Below are positions 1 to 4,901 of a DNA stretch of 5,636 bases, one piece after another; position 1 is the first letter of the stretch, and each line of letters starts with the position of its first letter. The translations under genes and the position numbers were made by a program. This DNA is from a bacterium. Its GTDB lineage: Archaea; Thermoplasmatota; Thermoplasmata; Lutacidiplasmatales; UBA184. Where the stretch lies: positions 1-5,636 of the forward strand of contig JAKBKR010000153.1 of NCBI GenBank assembly GCA_021832495.1. The letters run 5' to 3'. The notes under the pieces are model-generated. The model had not been told where the DNA came from. It made no database searches and saw only the letters and a list, made by a program, of their open reading frames with translations.

Positions 1-2
1 GT

Positions 3-30
3 TGTCGGTCACGGTCTCCCATGTCCGACA
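3..30. repeat. Inverted repeat upstream of the acd-etf promoter
   Basis: TGTCGG at 3-8 is exactly complementary to CCGACA at 25-30, with a 16-nt spacer. It ends about 10 nt before the TATA-like box at 40-48. It could be a binding site for a dimeric regulator or part of a terminator of a gene left of the window. A 6-bp arm is short enough to occur by chance in GC-rich DNA. Confidence 0.25.
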
Positions 31-33
31 CCT

Positions 34-54
34 CCAAGATTTGAAATAGCTTGG
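34..54. promoter_or_regulatory. Operator-like palindrome over the TATA box
   Basis: CCAAG at 34-38 and CTTGG at 50-54 are perfect inverted arms around an 11-nt AT-rich core. Seven of the ten position pairs of this 21-bp dyad match, and its centre (44) is the centre of the TATA-like box. A repressor bound here would block TBP. This is the usual arrangement for archaeal repressors, and archaeal fatty-acid operons are known to be under TetR-type (FadR) control. No regulator gene is in the window, so its identity is unknown. Confidence 0.4.
40..48 (+). promoter_or_regulatory. TATA-like box of the acd-etfB-etfA operon
   Basis: TTTGAAATA is the only AT-rich stretch in the first 100 bases. Its centre lies about 31 nt before the ATG at 75. 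Archaeal transcription starts about 25-27 nt after the TATA centre, which would put the 5' end near 70 and give a leaderless or near-leaderless mRNA. No good Shine-Dalgarno sequence precedes the ATG at 75, which agrees with this. Confidence 0.5.
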
Positions 55-74
55 CTCGTTGGGAGCGCCCGGTC

Positions 75-1226
75 ATGCCCATCGATTTCGAGCTCTCGGC
101 GGAACAGAAGGAGCTCCAGGAGCTGGCGCGGCGCTTTGCACGGGACGTGATGGCGCCCCGGGCCGCAGCGGCGGATCGCAGCGGCGAGTTCCCGGAGGAT
201 GTCTACCGCGAGGCATGGAAGCTCGGGCTCATGAACCTCAATGTGGCGACCGAGTACGGTGGCTCCGGACTTGGAGAACTTGACCAGTGCCTCATCACCG
301 AGGAGCTCGCCGCCGCCTGTGGCGGGATGACCACCTCGATATCGGCCAACTGCCTTGCCCTGCAGCCGATCAACATCGCAGGGACATCCGATCAGAAGGA
401 ACGGTTCCTGAAACCCTTCTGCAGCGACTACCACCTGGCCTCTTTCGCCCTGACCGAGCCCGGGGGCGGGAGCGATGTGGCGGGAATGAAGACGACGATC
501 CGTCGCGAGGGGGATGAGTACGTGGTGAACGGGGAGAAGGTCTTCATCACCAACGCACCGCATGCCTCGCTCTACACGCTTTTCGCCACCTTGGACCCCG
601 CACTGCGGCACAAGGGCGTCACCGCGCTGGTCGTGCCCCGCAACACCCCGGGGATCACGCCGGGGAAGGATGAGGACAAGATGGGACACCGGGCGTCGTC
701 CACGAGCTCATTGACCTTCGAGAACGTCCGGGTCCCCGTGGCGAACCGACTTGGTGCGGAGGGCGAGGGATTCAAGATCGCGATGAACACGCTGGACTCT
801 ACCCGCACCCCCATCGGGGCGCTGGCGACCGGCATTGCTCGGGCGGCACTCGACCATGCGGCGAAATACTCGCTCCAACGCACGTCGTTCGGAAAGCCGA
901 TCGCCGAGCATCAGGCGATAGCGATCAAGCTGGCCGACATGGCCCAGAAAGTCGATGCCGCCCGGCTCCTCGTCTGGCGATCGGCATGGCTGGCCGACCA
1001 AGGAAAGCCGGTGCCTCTCGAGAGCTCGATCGCCAAGTGCTTTGCCTCCGATATCGCCATGGAGGTCTGCAACGAGGCCATCCAAGTCTTCGGGGGCTAC
1101 GGGTACATGCGGGAGTACCCCGTCGAGAAACTGTTGCGGGATGCGAAGTTGACGCAGATCTATGAGGGGTCCAACGAGATCCAGCGCCTGGTGATCGCTA
1201 AGGAACTGCTCAAGCGGGTGGCCTAG
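75..1226 (+). CDS. Acyl-CoA dehydrogenase, medium/short-chain type
   Basis: This 383-residue flavoenzyme oxidises acyl-CoA to trans-2-enoyl-CoA, the first step of beta-oxidation, and hands electrons to ETF. The family's N-terminal helical, beta and C-terminal helical domains are all present at normal length. Visible motifs are TEPGGGSD (127-134), KVFITNA (155-161, flavin contact), Arg269 in the RTSFG motif with Gln280 downstream, QVFGGYGY (337-344, FAD contact across the dimer), and the catalytic base Glu364 in YEGSNEIQ. The stretch LDSTRTPIGALATG and the glutamate in the final helix region resemble MCAD more than isovaleryl- or long-chain enzymes, but chain length cannot be read safely from sequence. 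I chose the ATG at 75 because MPIDFELSAEQ is the usual family start and a TATA-like box lies 31 nt upstream. A TTG at 51 would add eight unconserved residues and overlap the palindrome. It is the first gene of an operon with etfB and etfA, which receive its electrons. Confidence 0.96.
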   Translation: MPIDFELSAEQKELQELARRFARDVMAPRAAAADRSGEFPEDVYREAWKLGLMNLNVATEYGGSGLGELDQCLITEELAAACGGMTTSISANCLALQPINIAGTSDQKERFLKPFCSDYHLASFALTEPGGGSDVAGMKTTIRREGDEYVVNGEKVFITNAPHASLYTLFATLDPALRHKGVTALVVPRNTPGITPGKDEDKMGHRASSTSSLTFENVRVPVANRLGAEGEGFKIAMNTLDSTRTPIGALATGIARAALDHAAKYSLQRTSFGKPIAEHQAIAIKLADMAQKVDAARLLVWRSAWLADQGKPVPLESSIAKCFASDIAMEVCNEAIQVFGGYGYMREYPVEKLLRDAKLTQIYEGSNEIQRLVIAKELLKRVA

Positions 1227-1233
1227 GAAGGCT

Positions 1234-2037
1234 ATGGACATCCTGGTCTGCGTCAAGCAAGTACCGGACCCGGAGACCAAGCTCCGGGTCTCCCCCTCAG
1301 GGAAGACGTTCGACTCGGACGGGGTGAAATTCACGATCAACAATACCTACGACGAGGCGACGGTGGAAGAAGCCCTCCGGATGAAGGAGGAATTCGGATT
1401 CTCCGCGCTTAGGGTCATCAGCGTAGGACCGGCCCGGGCCGAAGAGGCGTTGCGGAGCGCGCTCGCCATGGGTGCCGATGAGGCCGTCCTGATAGAGACC
1501 CCGCGCGATATGCCGCTCGACCCCCTTCTGGTGGCCCGGTACCTCGCGGCCGCCGCCACCGACATCCCGCACGACCTCATCATGGTCGGCCGCCAGGCGC
1601 AGGACGACGAAGCGGGTGCCGTCGGTAGCGCACTTGGGGAGTACCTGGGGCTCCCAAGCTACTCCTTCGTCACGGAACTGACCCCCGTTCCGGCGAACCA
1701 TCTGCTCAAGATGAAACGTTATGTTGAAGGGGGCGAGGAGGTCTTCTCTGCCCCTTTCCCTGCCGTGCTGTCGATCCTCAAGGGGGCCAAGGATCCCCGG
1801 ACCCCCACCCTACCTAACATCCTGAAGGCCCGGAAGAAGCCACTCAAGAAGATCCCGGTCAAGGACCTCGAGGCTAAGGTGGCCAACCTCCCGGGGGGAA
1901 CGCGGCCGACGTCGGAAACATTGGCCTTCACACTCCCCCCACCGCGGGCGGGGGCCAAGATGATCGAGTTCCAGACCCCGGAGGAGGCGGCCGATCGCCT
2001 CCTCAAGGTTCTCAAGGAGGAGGCCAAGGTGCTATGA
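1234..2037 (+). CDS. etfB: Electron transfer flavoprotein, beta subunit
   Basis: This 267-residue protein is one half of the soluble ETF heterodimer, which collects electrons from acyl-CoA dehydrogenases. The start MDILVCVKQVPD is the family's first beta strand. NNTYDEATVEEA (36-47), SVGPARAEEALRSALAMGAD (63-82) and VGRQAQDDEAGAVG (118-131) form the nucleotide-binding (AMP or second FAD) domain, and VEGGEEV (164-170) and FPAVLSI follow. PTLPNILKARKK (191-202) matches the recognition loop that docks human ETF on MCAD through a leucine, here Leu193. The C-terminal arm (about 235-267) wraps around EtfA in known structures. The ATG lies 7 nt after the dehydrogenase stop, with AGGAAGG just before it, so the two are co-transcribed. 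Whether this ETF is the classical AMP-binding kind or an electron-bifurcating kind is not clear from the sequence. The neighbouring dehydrogenase, and no visible FixC/FixX or NADH partner, favour the classical kind. Confidence 0.96.
   Translation: MDILVCVKQVPDPETKLRVSPSGKTFDSDGVKFTINNTYDEATVEEALRMKEEFGFSALRVISVGPARAEEALRSALAMGADEAVLIETPRDMPLDPLLVARYLAAAATDIPHDLIMVGRQAQDDEAGAVGSALGEYLGLPSYSFVTELTPVPANHLLKMKRYVEGGEEVFSAPFPAVLSILKGAKDPRTPTLPNILKARKKPLKKIPVKDLEAKVANLPGGTRPTSETLAFTLPPPRAGAKMIEFQTPEEAADRLLKVLKEEAKVL
1981..2024 (+). promoter_or_regulatory. Alternative hairpins covering the etfA ribosome-binding site
   Basis: The central segment CGCCTCCTC (1996-2004) pairs perfectly with GAGGAGGCG (1981-1989, 9 bp, 6-nt loop). 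Its last eight bases also pair perfectly with GAGGAGGC (2017-2024, 12-nt loop). The second partner is the strongest Shine-Dalgarno-like sequence before etfA, whose ATG is at 2034. The two hairpins exclude each other, and ribosomes finishing etfB would open them. The dyads lie inside EtfB codons for Glu-Glu-Ala and Leu-Leu, so chance through codon use is a real alternative. Confidence 0.3.
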
Positions 2038-3038
2038 CGCTGAACTGCCTCGTCATCACGGACCAAAGGAGCGGGGTGCTCTCTGCCTCCTCCCTTGAGG
2101 CCATTTCTGAGGCGCGCCGCCTCGTGGTCAAGGCGGGGGGAGGCACGGTCGCCATCGGGCTGATCGGCTCGGGGCTCTCCCCCGTGGTCGAGGCCGTCAA
2201 GGGGCAGGGTGTACAGCGGATCTTCCTCGTTGATCATGCGGACCTGAAGGGATTCTCCGCCTCGGCATTCGCCCAGGCCGCGGTCCGGATGGTCGAAAAG
2301 CTTCCGGCACCCGTGGCGGTGCTGATGCCCGACACGGCCCTCGGACGTGAGCTTGCCCCGCGGCTTGGAGCGCGGCTTGGCGCGGCGACTGTCACAGCGG
2401 TCGTGGAGATAGTCCCATCCTCCTCGGGTGGGCTCGACGTCAAACGGAAGGTCTTCGGGGGCAAGGCGACCGAGACGGTCCACATGCCCAGCCCGGTGGT
2501 GATGAGCCTTCGGCCGAATTCTTTCGCCATTGAATCTTCTTCCGGGGGGAGTCCATCTGTGGAGAGCGTGGAACTGGGCGAACTCCCCGTCCACGCCAAG
2601 GGGCTCTCGGTCGAGAAGGTGATTTCCACCCGGGGTGACACCCCCGAACTCACCGAGGCCGCCATCGTCGTCTCCGGGGGACGCGGGCTAAAGGCTCCGG
2701 AGAATTTCGTCCTTGTCGAGAACTTGGCCAAGGTGCTCGGGGCCGCGGTCGGCTCTTCCCGGGCGGTCGTGGATGCTGGCTGGCGTCCGGCCTCGTACCA
2801 GGTCGGCCAGACTGGGAAGATCATCGCCCCGCAACTCTACATCGCCTGTGGGATCTCCGGCGCAATCCAGCATCTCGTGGGCATCACGAACTCCCGGTGC
2901 ATCGTGGCCATCAACAAGGACCCGGCGGCGCCTATCTTCAAGATCGCAGATTATGGCCTCGCCGGGGATGCGCTCACGATCCTTCCCGCGCTCACCCACC
3001 TCGTGAGCCAATCGAGGGGCCTCCCCGATCCCCATTGA
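2034..3038 (+). CDS. etfA: Electron transfer flavoprotein, alpha subunit
   Basis: This 334-residue protein is the FAD-carrying subunit of ETF. The N-terminal domain (1 to about 200) is the Rossmann-like half that packs against EtfB; MPDTALGRELAPRLGARLG (98-116) is its recognisable helix. The C-terminal FAD domain begins at LTEAAIVVSGGRGLK (206-220) and contains SSRAVVDAGW (241-250), YQVGQTGK (255-262), the family signature LYIACGISGAIQHLVGI (268-284) and NKDPAAPIFKIADYG (294-308). These residues bind the FAD pyrophosphate, ribityl chain and flavin ring in known ETFs, and all expected ones are present. Length is normal. The ATG overlaps the etfB stop as ATGA, and AAGGTG (2026-2031) and GGAGGAGG (2016-2023) lie upstream, so translation is probably coupled, giving equal amounts of the two subunits. 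Confidence 0.97.
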   Translation: MTLNCLVITDQRSGVLSASSLEAISEARRLVVKAGGGTVAIGLIGSGLSPVVEAVKGQGVQRIFLVDHADLKGFSASAFAQAAVRMVEKLPAPVAVLMPDTALGRELAPRLGARLGAATVTAVVEIVPSSSGGLDVKRKVFGGKATETVHMPSPVVMSLRPNSFAIESSSGGSPSVESVELGELPVHAKGLSVEKVISTRGDTPELTEAAIVVSGGRGLKAPENFVLVENLAKVLGAAVGSSRAVVDAGWRPASYQVGQTGKIIAPQLYIACGISGAIQHLVGITNSRCIVAINKDPAAPIFKIADYGLAGDALTILPALTHLVSQSRGLPDPH

Positions 3039-3040
3039 GC

Positions 3041-3080
3041 CTGCCGGGGGCCCGTGGGACATGACCCCGGGCACCGGCAG
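3041..3080 (+). terminator. GC-rich hairpin after etfA
   Basis: Starting 3 nt after the etfA stop, CTGCCGG (3041-3047) pairs with CCGGCAG (3074-3080). Above a small internal loop, CCCG (3051-3054) pairs with CGGG (3068-3071) and GGG (3056-3058) with CCC (3065-3067), closing on an ACATGA loop. About 14 base pairs form in all. No T run follows, and archaeal RNA polymerase depends mostly on T runs, so it may be a 3'-end stabiliser or pause site and not a true terminator. Confidence 0.45.
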
Positions 3081-3167
3081 ACAAACCATCGCTCAACTCC
3101 TGCTGGAAGCCTCCTTGGTCTCCCGTTCCCTTGCGCACGTTTGCCAGTAGCTTTGTAGCTACGTCCG

Positions 3168-3196
3168 TTCTAAGTCCTTGGAACCACCTCTTAGAA
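3168..3196. promoter_or_regulatory. Dyad upstream of the DUF981 gene promoter
   Basis: TTCTAAG (3168-3174) and CTTAGAA (3190-3196) are perfect 7-bp inverted arms with a 15-nt spacer. They end 11 nt before the TATA-like box at 3208, outside the TFB-contact region. That position suits an activator or upstream regulator. The AT-rich arms stand out from the GC-rich surroundings. A smaller dyad, GTAGC (3147-3151) with GCTAC (3158-3162), lies just upstream. No T run follows the arms on the + strand, so a terminator is unlikely. Confidence 0.35.
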
Positions 3197-3207
3197 AAAA
3201 GTGCGGA

Positions 3208-3214
3208 TTAAATA
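3208..3214 (+). promoter_or_regulatory. TATA-like box before the DUF981 gene
   Basis: TTAAATA stands in GC-rich flanks with an A-rich stretch (3195-3200) upstream. Transcription would start near 3237-3241. That leaves a leader of about 80 nt before the ATG at 3321, unlike the short leaders inferred at the two other promoters in the window. Confidence 0.45.
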
Positions 3215-3240
3215 CCCCGTCATAGAAATGCTCTGACAAG

Positions 3241-3318
3241 GTGATGAAGATGCGGAACGAGATCCGTAGTGAAGCGAAACGTGGTGAGCGAACAGAAGCT
3301 TATGAAGGGGGTGCATAG
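3241..3318 (+). CDS. Possible 25-codon leader ORF
   Basis: From GTG 3241 (or ATG 3244) an ORF encodes a short charged peptide, MMKMRNEIRSEAKRGERTEA followed by YEGGA. It ends 2 nt before the ATG of the DUF981 gene. Its start lies 30 nt after the TATA-like box centre, the leaderless spacing seen elsewhere here. Against it, only about 9 of 24 third positions are G or C, unlike the neighbouring genes, so it may be plain untranslated leader. No homology is recognised. Confidence 0.2.
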   Translation: MMKMRNEIRSEAKRGERTEAYEGGA

Positions 3319-3320
3319 GT

Positions 3321-4115
3321 ATGGCGTTCATCGACGACCTGGCCCTTGTTGAGGTCCTGCTCCTGTTGGCCGCCTCCGTACTAACGTACGTGGGGCTGAC
3401 GGGTTGGTGGGCCATGCGGAGGAACGACCCTGTCGGGCTCCGGAACGCGATCAAGGGAGGGGCGATCCCTGTGGGGATGGTCGGGGGGTTCACCTTGGCG
3501 CTCGCGCTATGGGGCGAAATGACATGGCCCTTCCCGGGATCGATGGCAGGATACAACATATTCTTCCTGGACGTCATGGCCCTGTTCGGCATCGTGATGG
3601 TGGCCTACGCCATCGGAGCGTACTATTCCCTGCGTCTGCAGTACCTCGGCATCTTGGCTCTGGTCGCGGGTGCCGTGACCATCTTCTACGGGTACACTGG
3701 CTACACTGCGACCCCGGCCTTCACGAAAGACCCCTTTGACACCCTGCTGCTCTACCTGGGGTTCGGAGTGGCCGGCATCGCGGCCTTCCCGGCCAGCATC
3801 GTGGTCGATCTCTACCTCGCCGCAGCGGAGGGGAACAGCACCTTCTGGACCTCGGTCGCCACAAGCCAGAGCCGGCAACGGCTGGGCATGGCGGCCCGGG
3901 GCATCGGCGCCATCCCGGGATCCAAACCCAAAGCCTCGAATGAGACGGAGGAGGCAAGCAGCGAGAGTATGGCCACCTACCGGGTCCCCTACATCCTGCA
4001 GCTTGTCATCCTGGCCTTCCCGCTGTTCATGGCGCTCGCGGGCCTCGCCGCCGGCTGGTACTTCGCAGTGACGCTCCCGGGGCACCTCGGGCTCGGACCT
4101 GCCAAGGCCCCGTAG
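3321..4115 (+). CDS. DUF981-like integral membrane protein
   Basis: This 264-residue membrane protein has six likely transmembrane helices: about 8-32, 45-64, 80-103, 106-127, 140-168 and 222-250. The block from WPFPGSMAGYN (69-79) through FFLDVMALFGIV (81-92) to DTLLLYLGFGVAG (140-152) matches my memory of the DUF981 family, whose hallmark is a Trp-Pro-x-Pro segment followed by Tyr-Asn-Ile and a helix. The family's function is unknown to me. A polar, Ser/Glu-rich loop of about 50 residues (170-220), with basic residues in its first half, separates helix 5 from helix 6; the extra last helix may be peculiar to this branch. There is no signal peptide apart from the first helix. GAAGGGGGTG (3304-3313) lies 7 nt before the ATG and is a good ribosome-binding site. 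The gene has its own promoter and a terminator-like hairpin, so it looks monocistronic and unrelated to the ETF operon. Coding is certain; the family call is from memory. Confidence 0.85.
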   Translation: MAFIDDLALVEVLLLLAASVLTYVGLTGWWAMRRNDPVGLRNAIKGGAIPVGMVGGFTLALALWGEMTWPFPGSMAGYNIFFLDVMALFGIVMVAYAIGAYYSLRLQYLGILALVAGAVTIFYGYTGYTATPAFTKDPFDTLLLYLGFGVAGIAAFPASIVVDLYLAAAEGNSTFWTSVATSQSRQRLGMAARGIGAIPGSKPKASNETEEASSESMATYRVPYILQLVILAFPLFMALAGLAAGWYFAVTLPGHLGLGPAKAP

Positions 4116-4155
4116 GTTGAACCCAGGCCGATGCAGCAGGAAGCGGACATGCCGA

Positions 4156-4201
4156 TGAGGGGGATGGGTATGAACTTCGCCCTCCCCCTCACAAACCTTT
4201 T
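4156..4201 (+). terminator. Hairpin with T run after the DUF981 gene
   Basis: TGAGGGGGA (4156-4164) pairs with TCCCCCTCA (4183-4191), and after one bulged T, GGG (4166-4168) pairs with CCC (4180-4182). TTTT follows at 4198-4201. It starts 40 nt after the stop codon. Stem plus T run is the best terminator candidate in the window. Confidence 0.6.
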
Positions 4202-4294
4202 CCACGGATCTATGGAGCTGACTGGAGTCACGCCACAGATTCTGTTTGGCTCCACTATTCCAGGGCATCACGGGTCGGGGACCGGCGGTGCACC

Positions 4295-4477
4295 ATGAGG
4301 GAGCTCGTCACCTCAAACAGAACCACCCCGGAGGTGGCAGGGAGCGCCTCCCCTGCCACCTCAACCATTTTCCTCGGGGACCTCCTCCGGTGGGAAGCCA
4401 TCGGACGGTCGGGGAGTCGAAGGTTCCGCCGAATCTTGAACCGGAGGAGCACGGGGCGGATCCTCGGCGGTGTCTGA
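4295..4477 (+). CDS. Possible 60-residue basic protein
   Basis: This frame begins at ATG with GGCGGTG 4 nt upstream and stops with TGA directly followed by GTG 4478, in the same frame as the DUF167 gene. The C-terminal half is rich in Arg and Gly (SGSRRFRRILNRRSTGRILG); the N-terminal half is Ser/Thr/Pro-rich. About 80% of third positions are G or C, as in real genes here, but second positions are unusually GC-rich. A perfect 12-bp hairpin lies inside it. I recognise no homologue, so it may be only a chance open frame in a structured leader. Confidence 0.2.
   Translation: MRELVTSNRTTPEVAGSASPATSTIFLGDLLRWEAIGRSGSRRFRRILNRRSTGRILGGV
4331..4371 (+). terminator. Perfect 12-bp hairpin followed by a T run
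   Basis: GAGGTGGCAGGG (4331-4342) is exactly complementary to CCCTGCCACCTC (4351-4362), with an 8-nt loop. ATTTT follows (4367-4371). It is the strongest simple hairpin in the window. It may be a second terminator for transcripts reading through from the DUF981 gene, or an attenuator-like element in a leader of the DUF167 gene. Confidence 0.5.
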
Positions 4478-4541
4478 GTGAGCAGGGCGAGACCCGTCTC
4501 TCCGTTTGCCGAACTGTACTCGCGGGAGCTCGCAGGGTGCC

Positions 4542-4546
4542 TATAT
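4542..4546 (+). promoter_or_regulatory. TATA box of the DUF167 gene
   Basis: TATAT in the context CCTATATCC holds the only TATA tetramer I found on the + strand of the window. Its centre is 30 nt before the in-frame GTG at 4574, almost the same spacing as at the dehydrogenase gene. This supports a leaderless mRNA starting near that GTG. Confidence 0.5.
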
Positions 4547-4573
4547 CCGGTCCTAGGGATTCCGTTCGTATCC

Positions 4574-4873
4574 GTGAACGACGAGCCGTCGGTTCCCGAG
4601 GTCGTGCTCAAGATCTGGGTTCACCCGGGCCGCACGCAGGAGGATGTCCGGTGGGATGTGTGGCGGAAGGCTTGGGTCATCGCTGTCCGTGATCCCGCCA
4701 TCAGTGGTAGGGCGAACCGAGCGGTGGAGCACCTATTGTCCGTGCGGCTCGGGGTCGCTCCGTCCGCAGTATCGATCGTCACCGGGTCCCAGTCGCCGTT
4801 GAAGTCGGTGCGGATATTGGGGATCGGCCCGTCAGAGGCCGAACGCCGGCTCCACCAACGTCCCGGGACGTGA
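4574..4873 (+). CDS. DUF167 / YggU-family protein
   Basis: This is a small soluble protein of 99 residues, the usual size for the family (Escherichia coli YggU is close to 100). The domain runs from VVLKIWVHPGRTQEDV (10-25) through ISGRANRAVEHLLSVRLGV (43-61), which corresponds to the family's EGKAN-helix, to VSIVTGSQSPLKSVRI (66-81), the family's strand with a Gly-Ser/Thr-x-Ser turn and a Lys-x-x-Arg ending. The molecular role of the family is not established. I prefer GTG 4574 because the domain then begins at residue 10 and a TATA box lies 30 nt upstream. The rival GTG at 4478 has GGCGGTG 5 nt before it and would add 32 residues with no family resemblance. It converges on the dehydrogenase gene on the other strand, with only 18 nt between the stops. 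Confidence 0.8.
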   Translation: MNDEPSVPEVVLKIWVHPGRTQEDVRWDVWRKAWVIAVRDPAISGRANRAVEHLLSVRLGVAPSAVSIVTGSQSPLKSVRILGIGPSEAERRLHQRPGT

Positions 4874-4901
4874 ACTCGGGACGGCTCGACCTCACCGAGC
4901 C
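4859..4901. repeat. Dyads at the convergent gene ends
   Basis: CGTCCCGGGACG (4859-4870) is a perfect 12-bp palindrome at the end of the DUF167 gene. GGGACG recurs at 4878-4883 and can also pair with CGTCCC (4859-4864). GGCTCG (4883-4888) pairs with CGAGCC (4896-4901), spanning the stop codon of the - strand gene. A two-way terminator is possible, but no T run appears on either strand. Confidence 0.3.

Larger units (their letters stand above)
4202..4573. other. Intergenic region without a recognised gene
   Basis: This is about 370 nt between the DUF981 terminator and the DUF167 start. It holds a strong hairpin at 4331-4362, a long-range 10-bp inverted repeat (4382-4391 with 4440-4449), and a TATA-like box at 4542-4546. 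A 28-codon frame (4212-4298) overlaps the ATG of a 60-codon frame (4295-4477) as ATGA. That frame ends directly before the GTG at 4478. I see no tRNA, no known structured RNA and no long repeat. Confidence 0.6.

Noticed and set aside
51..74. Upstream TTG start for the dehydrogenase
   Set aside because: The eight extra residues are not conserved in the family, and the TTG lies inside the palindrome arm too close to the TATA-like box to be transcribed.
9..689. Long open frame on the - strand opposite the dehydrogenase gene
   Set aside because: It lies wholly antisense to a certain gene and its product is rich in Arg, Gly, His and Pro with no domain. Such frames are expected in GC-rich coding DNA.
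708..1343. Long - strand open frame across the acd/etfB junction
   Set aside because: It is antisense to two well-recognised genes and has no domain or promoter of its own.
1719..2594. 291-codon - strand open frame across etfB and etfA
   Set aside because: Despite its length it is antisense to both ETF genes, low in complexity and Arg/Gly/His-rich, with no recognised fold.
4150..4162. Box C-like CGATGAG suggesting a C/D guide RNA
   Set aside because: There is no D, D' or C' box at the expected distances, and the bases are part of the terminator-like stem.
3507..4271. 254-codon - strand open frame opposite the DUF981 gene
   Set aside because: It is a mirror of the hydrophobic coding strand and its product is Gly/His/Glu-rich with no family resemblance. 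It also runs through the terminator-like hairpin.
4382..4449. tRNA-like look of the segment with GGTTC (4422-4426) and GAACC (4438-4442)
   Set aside because: No cloverleaf can be drawn: there is no T-loop GTTCRANYC, no acceptor stem and no anticodon arm at the right spacing.
4246..4692. 148-codon + strand open frame overlapping the DUF167 gene in another frame
   Set aside because: It starts with TTG and has no motif, and the DUF167 frame has clear homology across the overlap.
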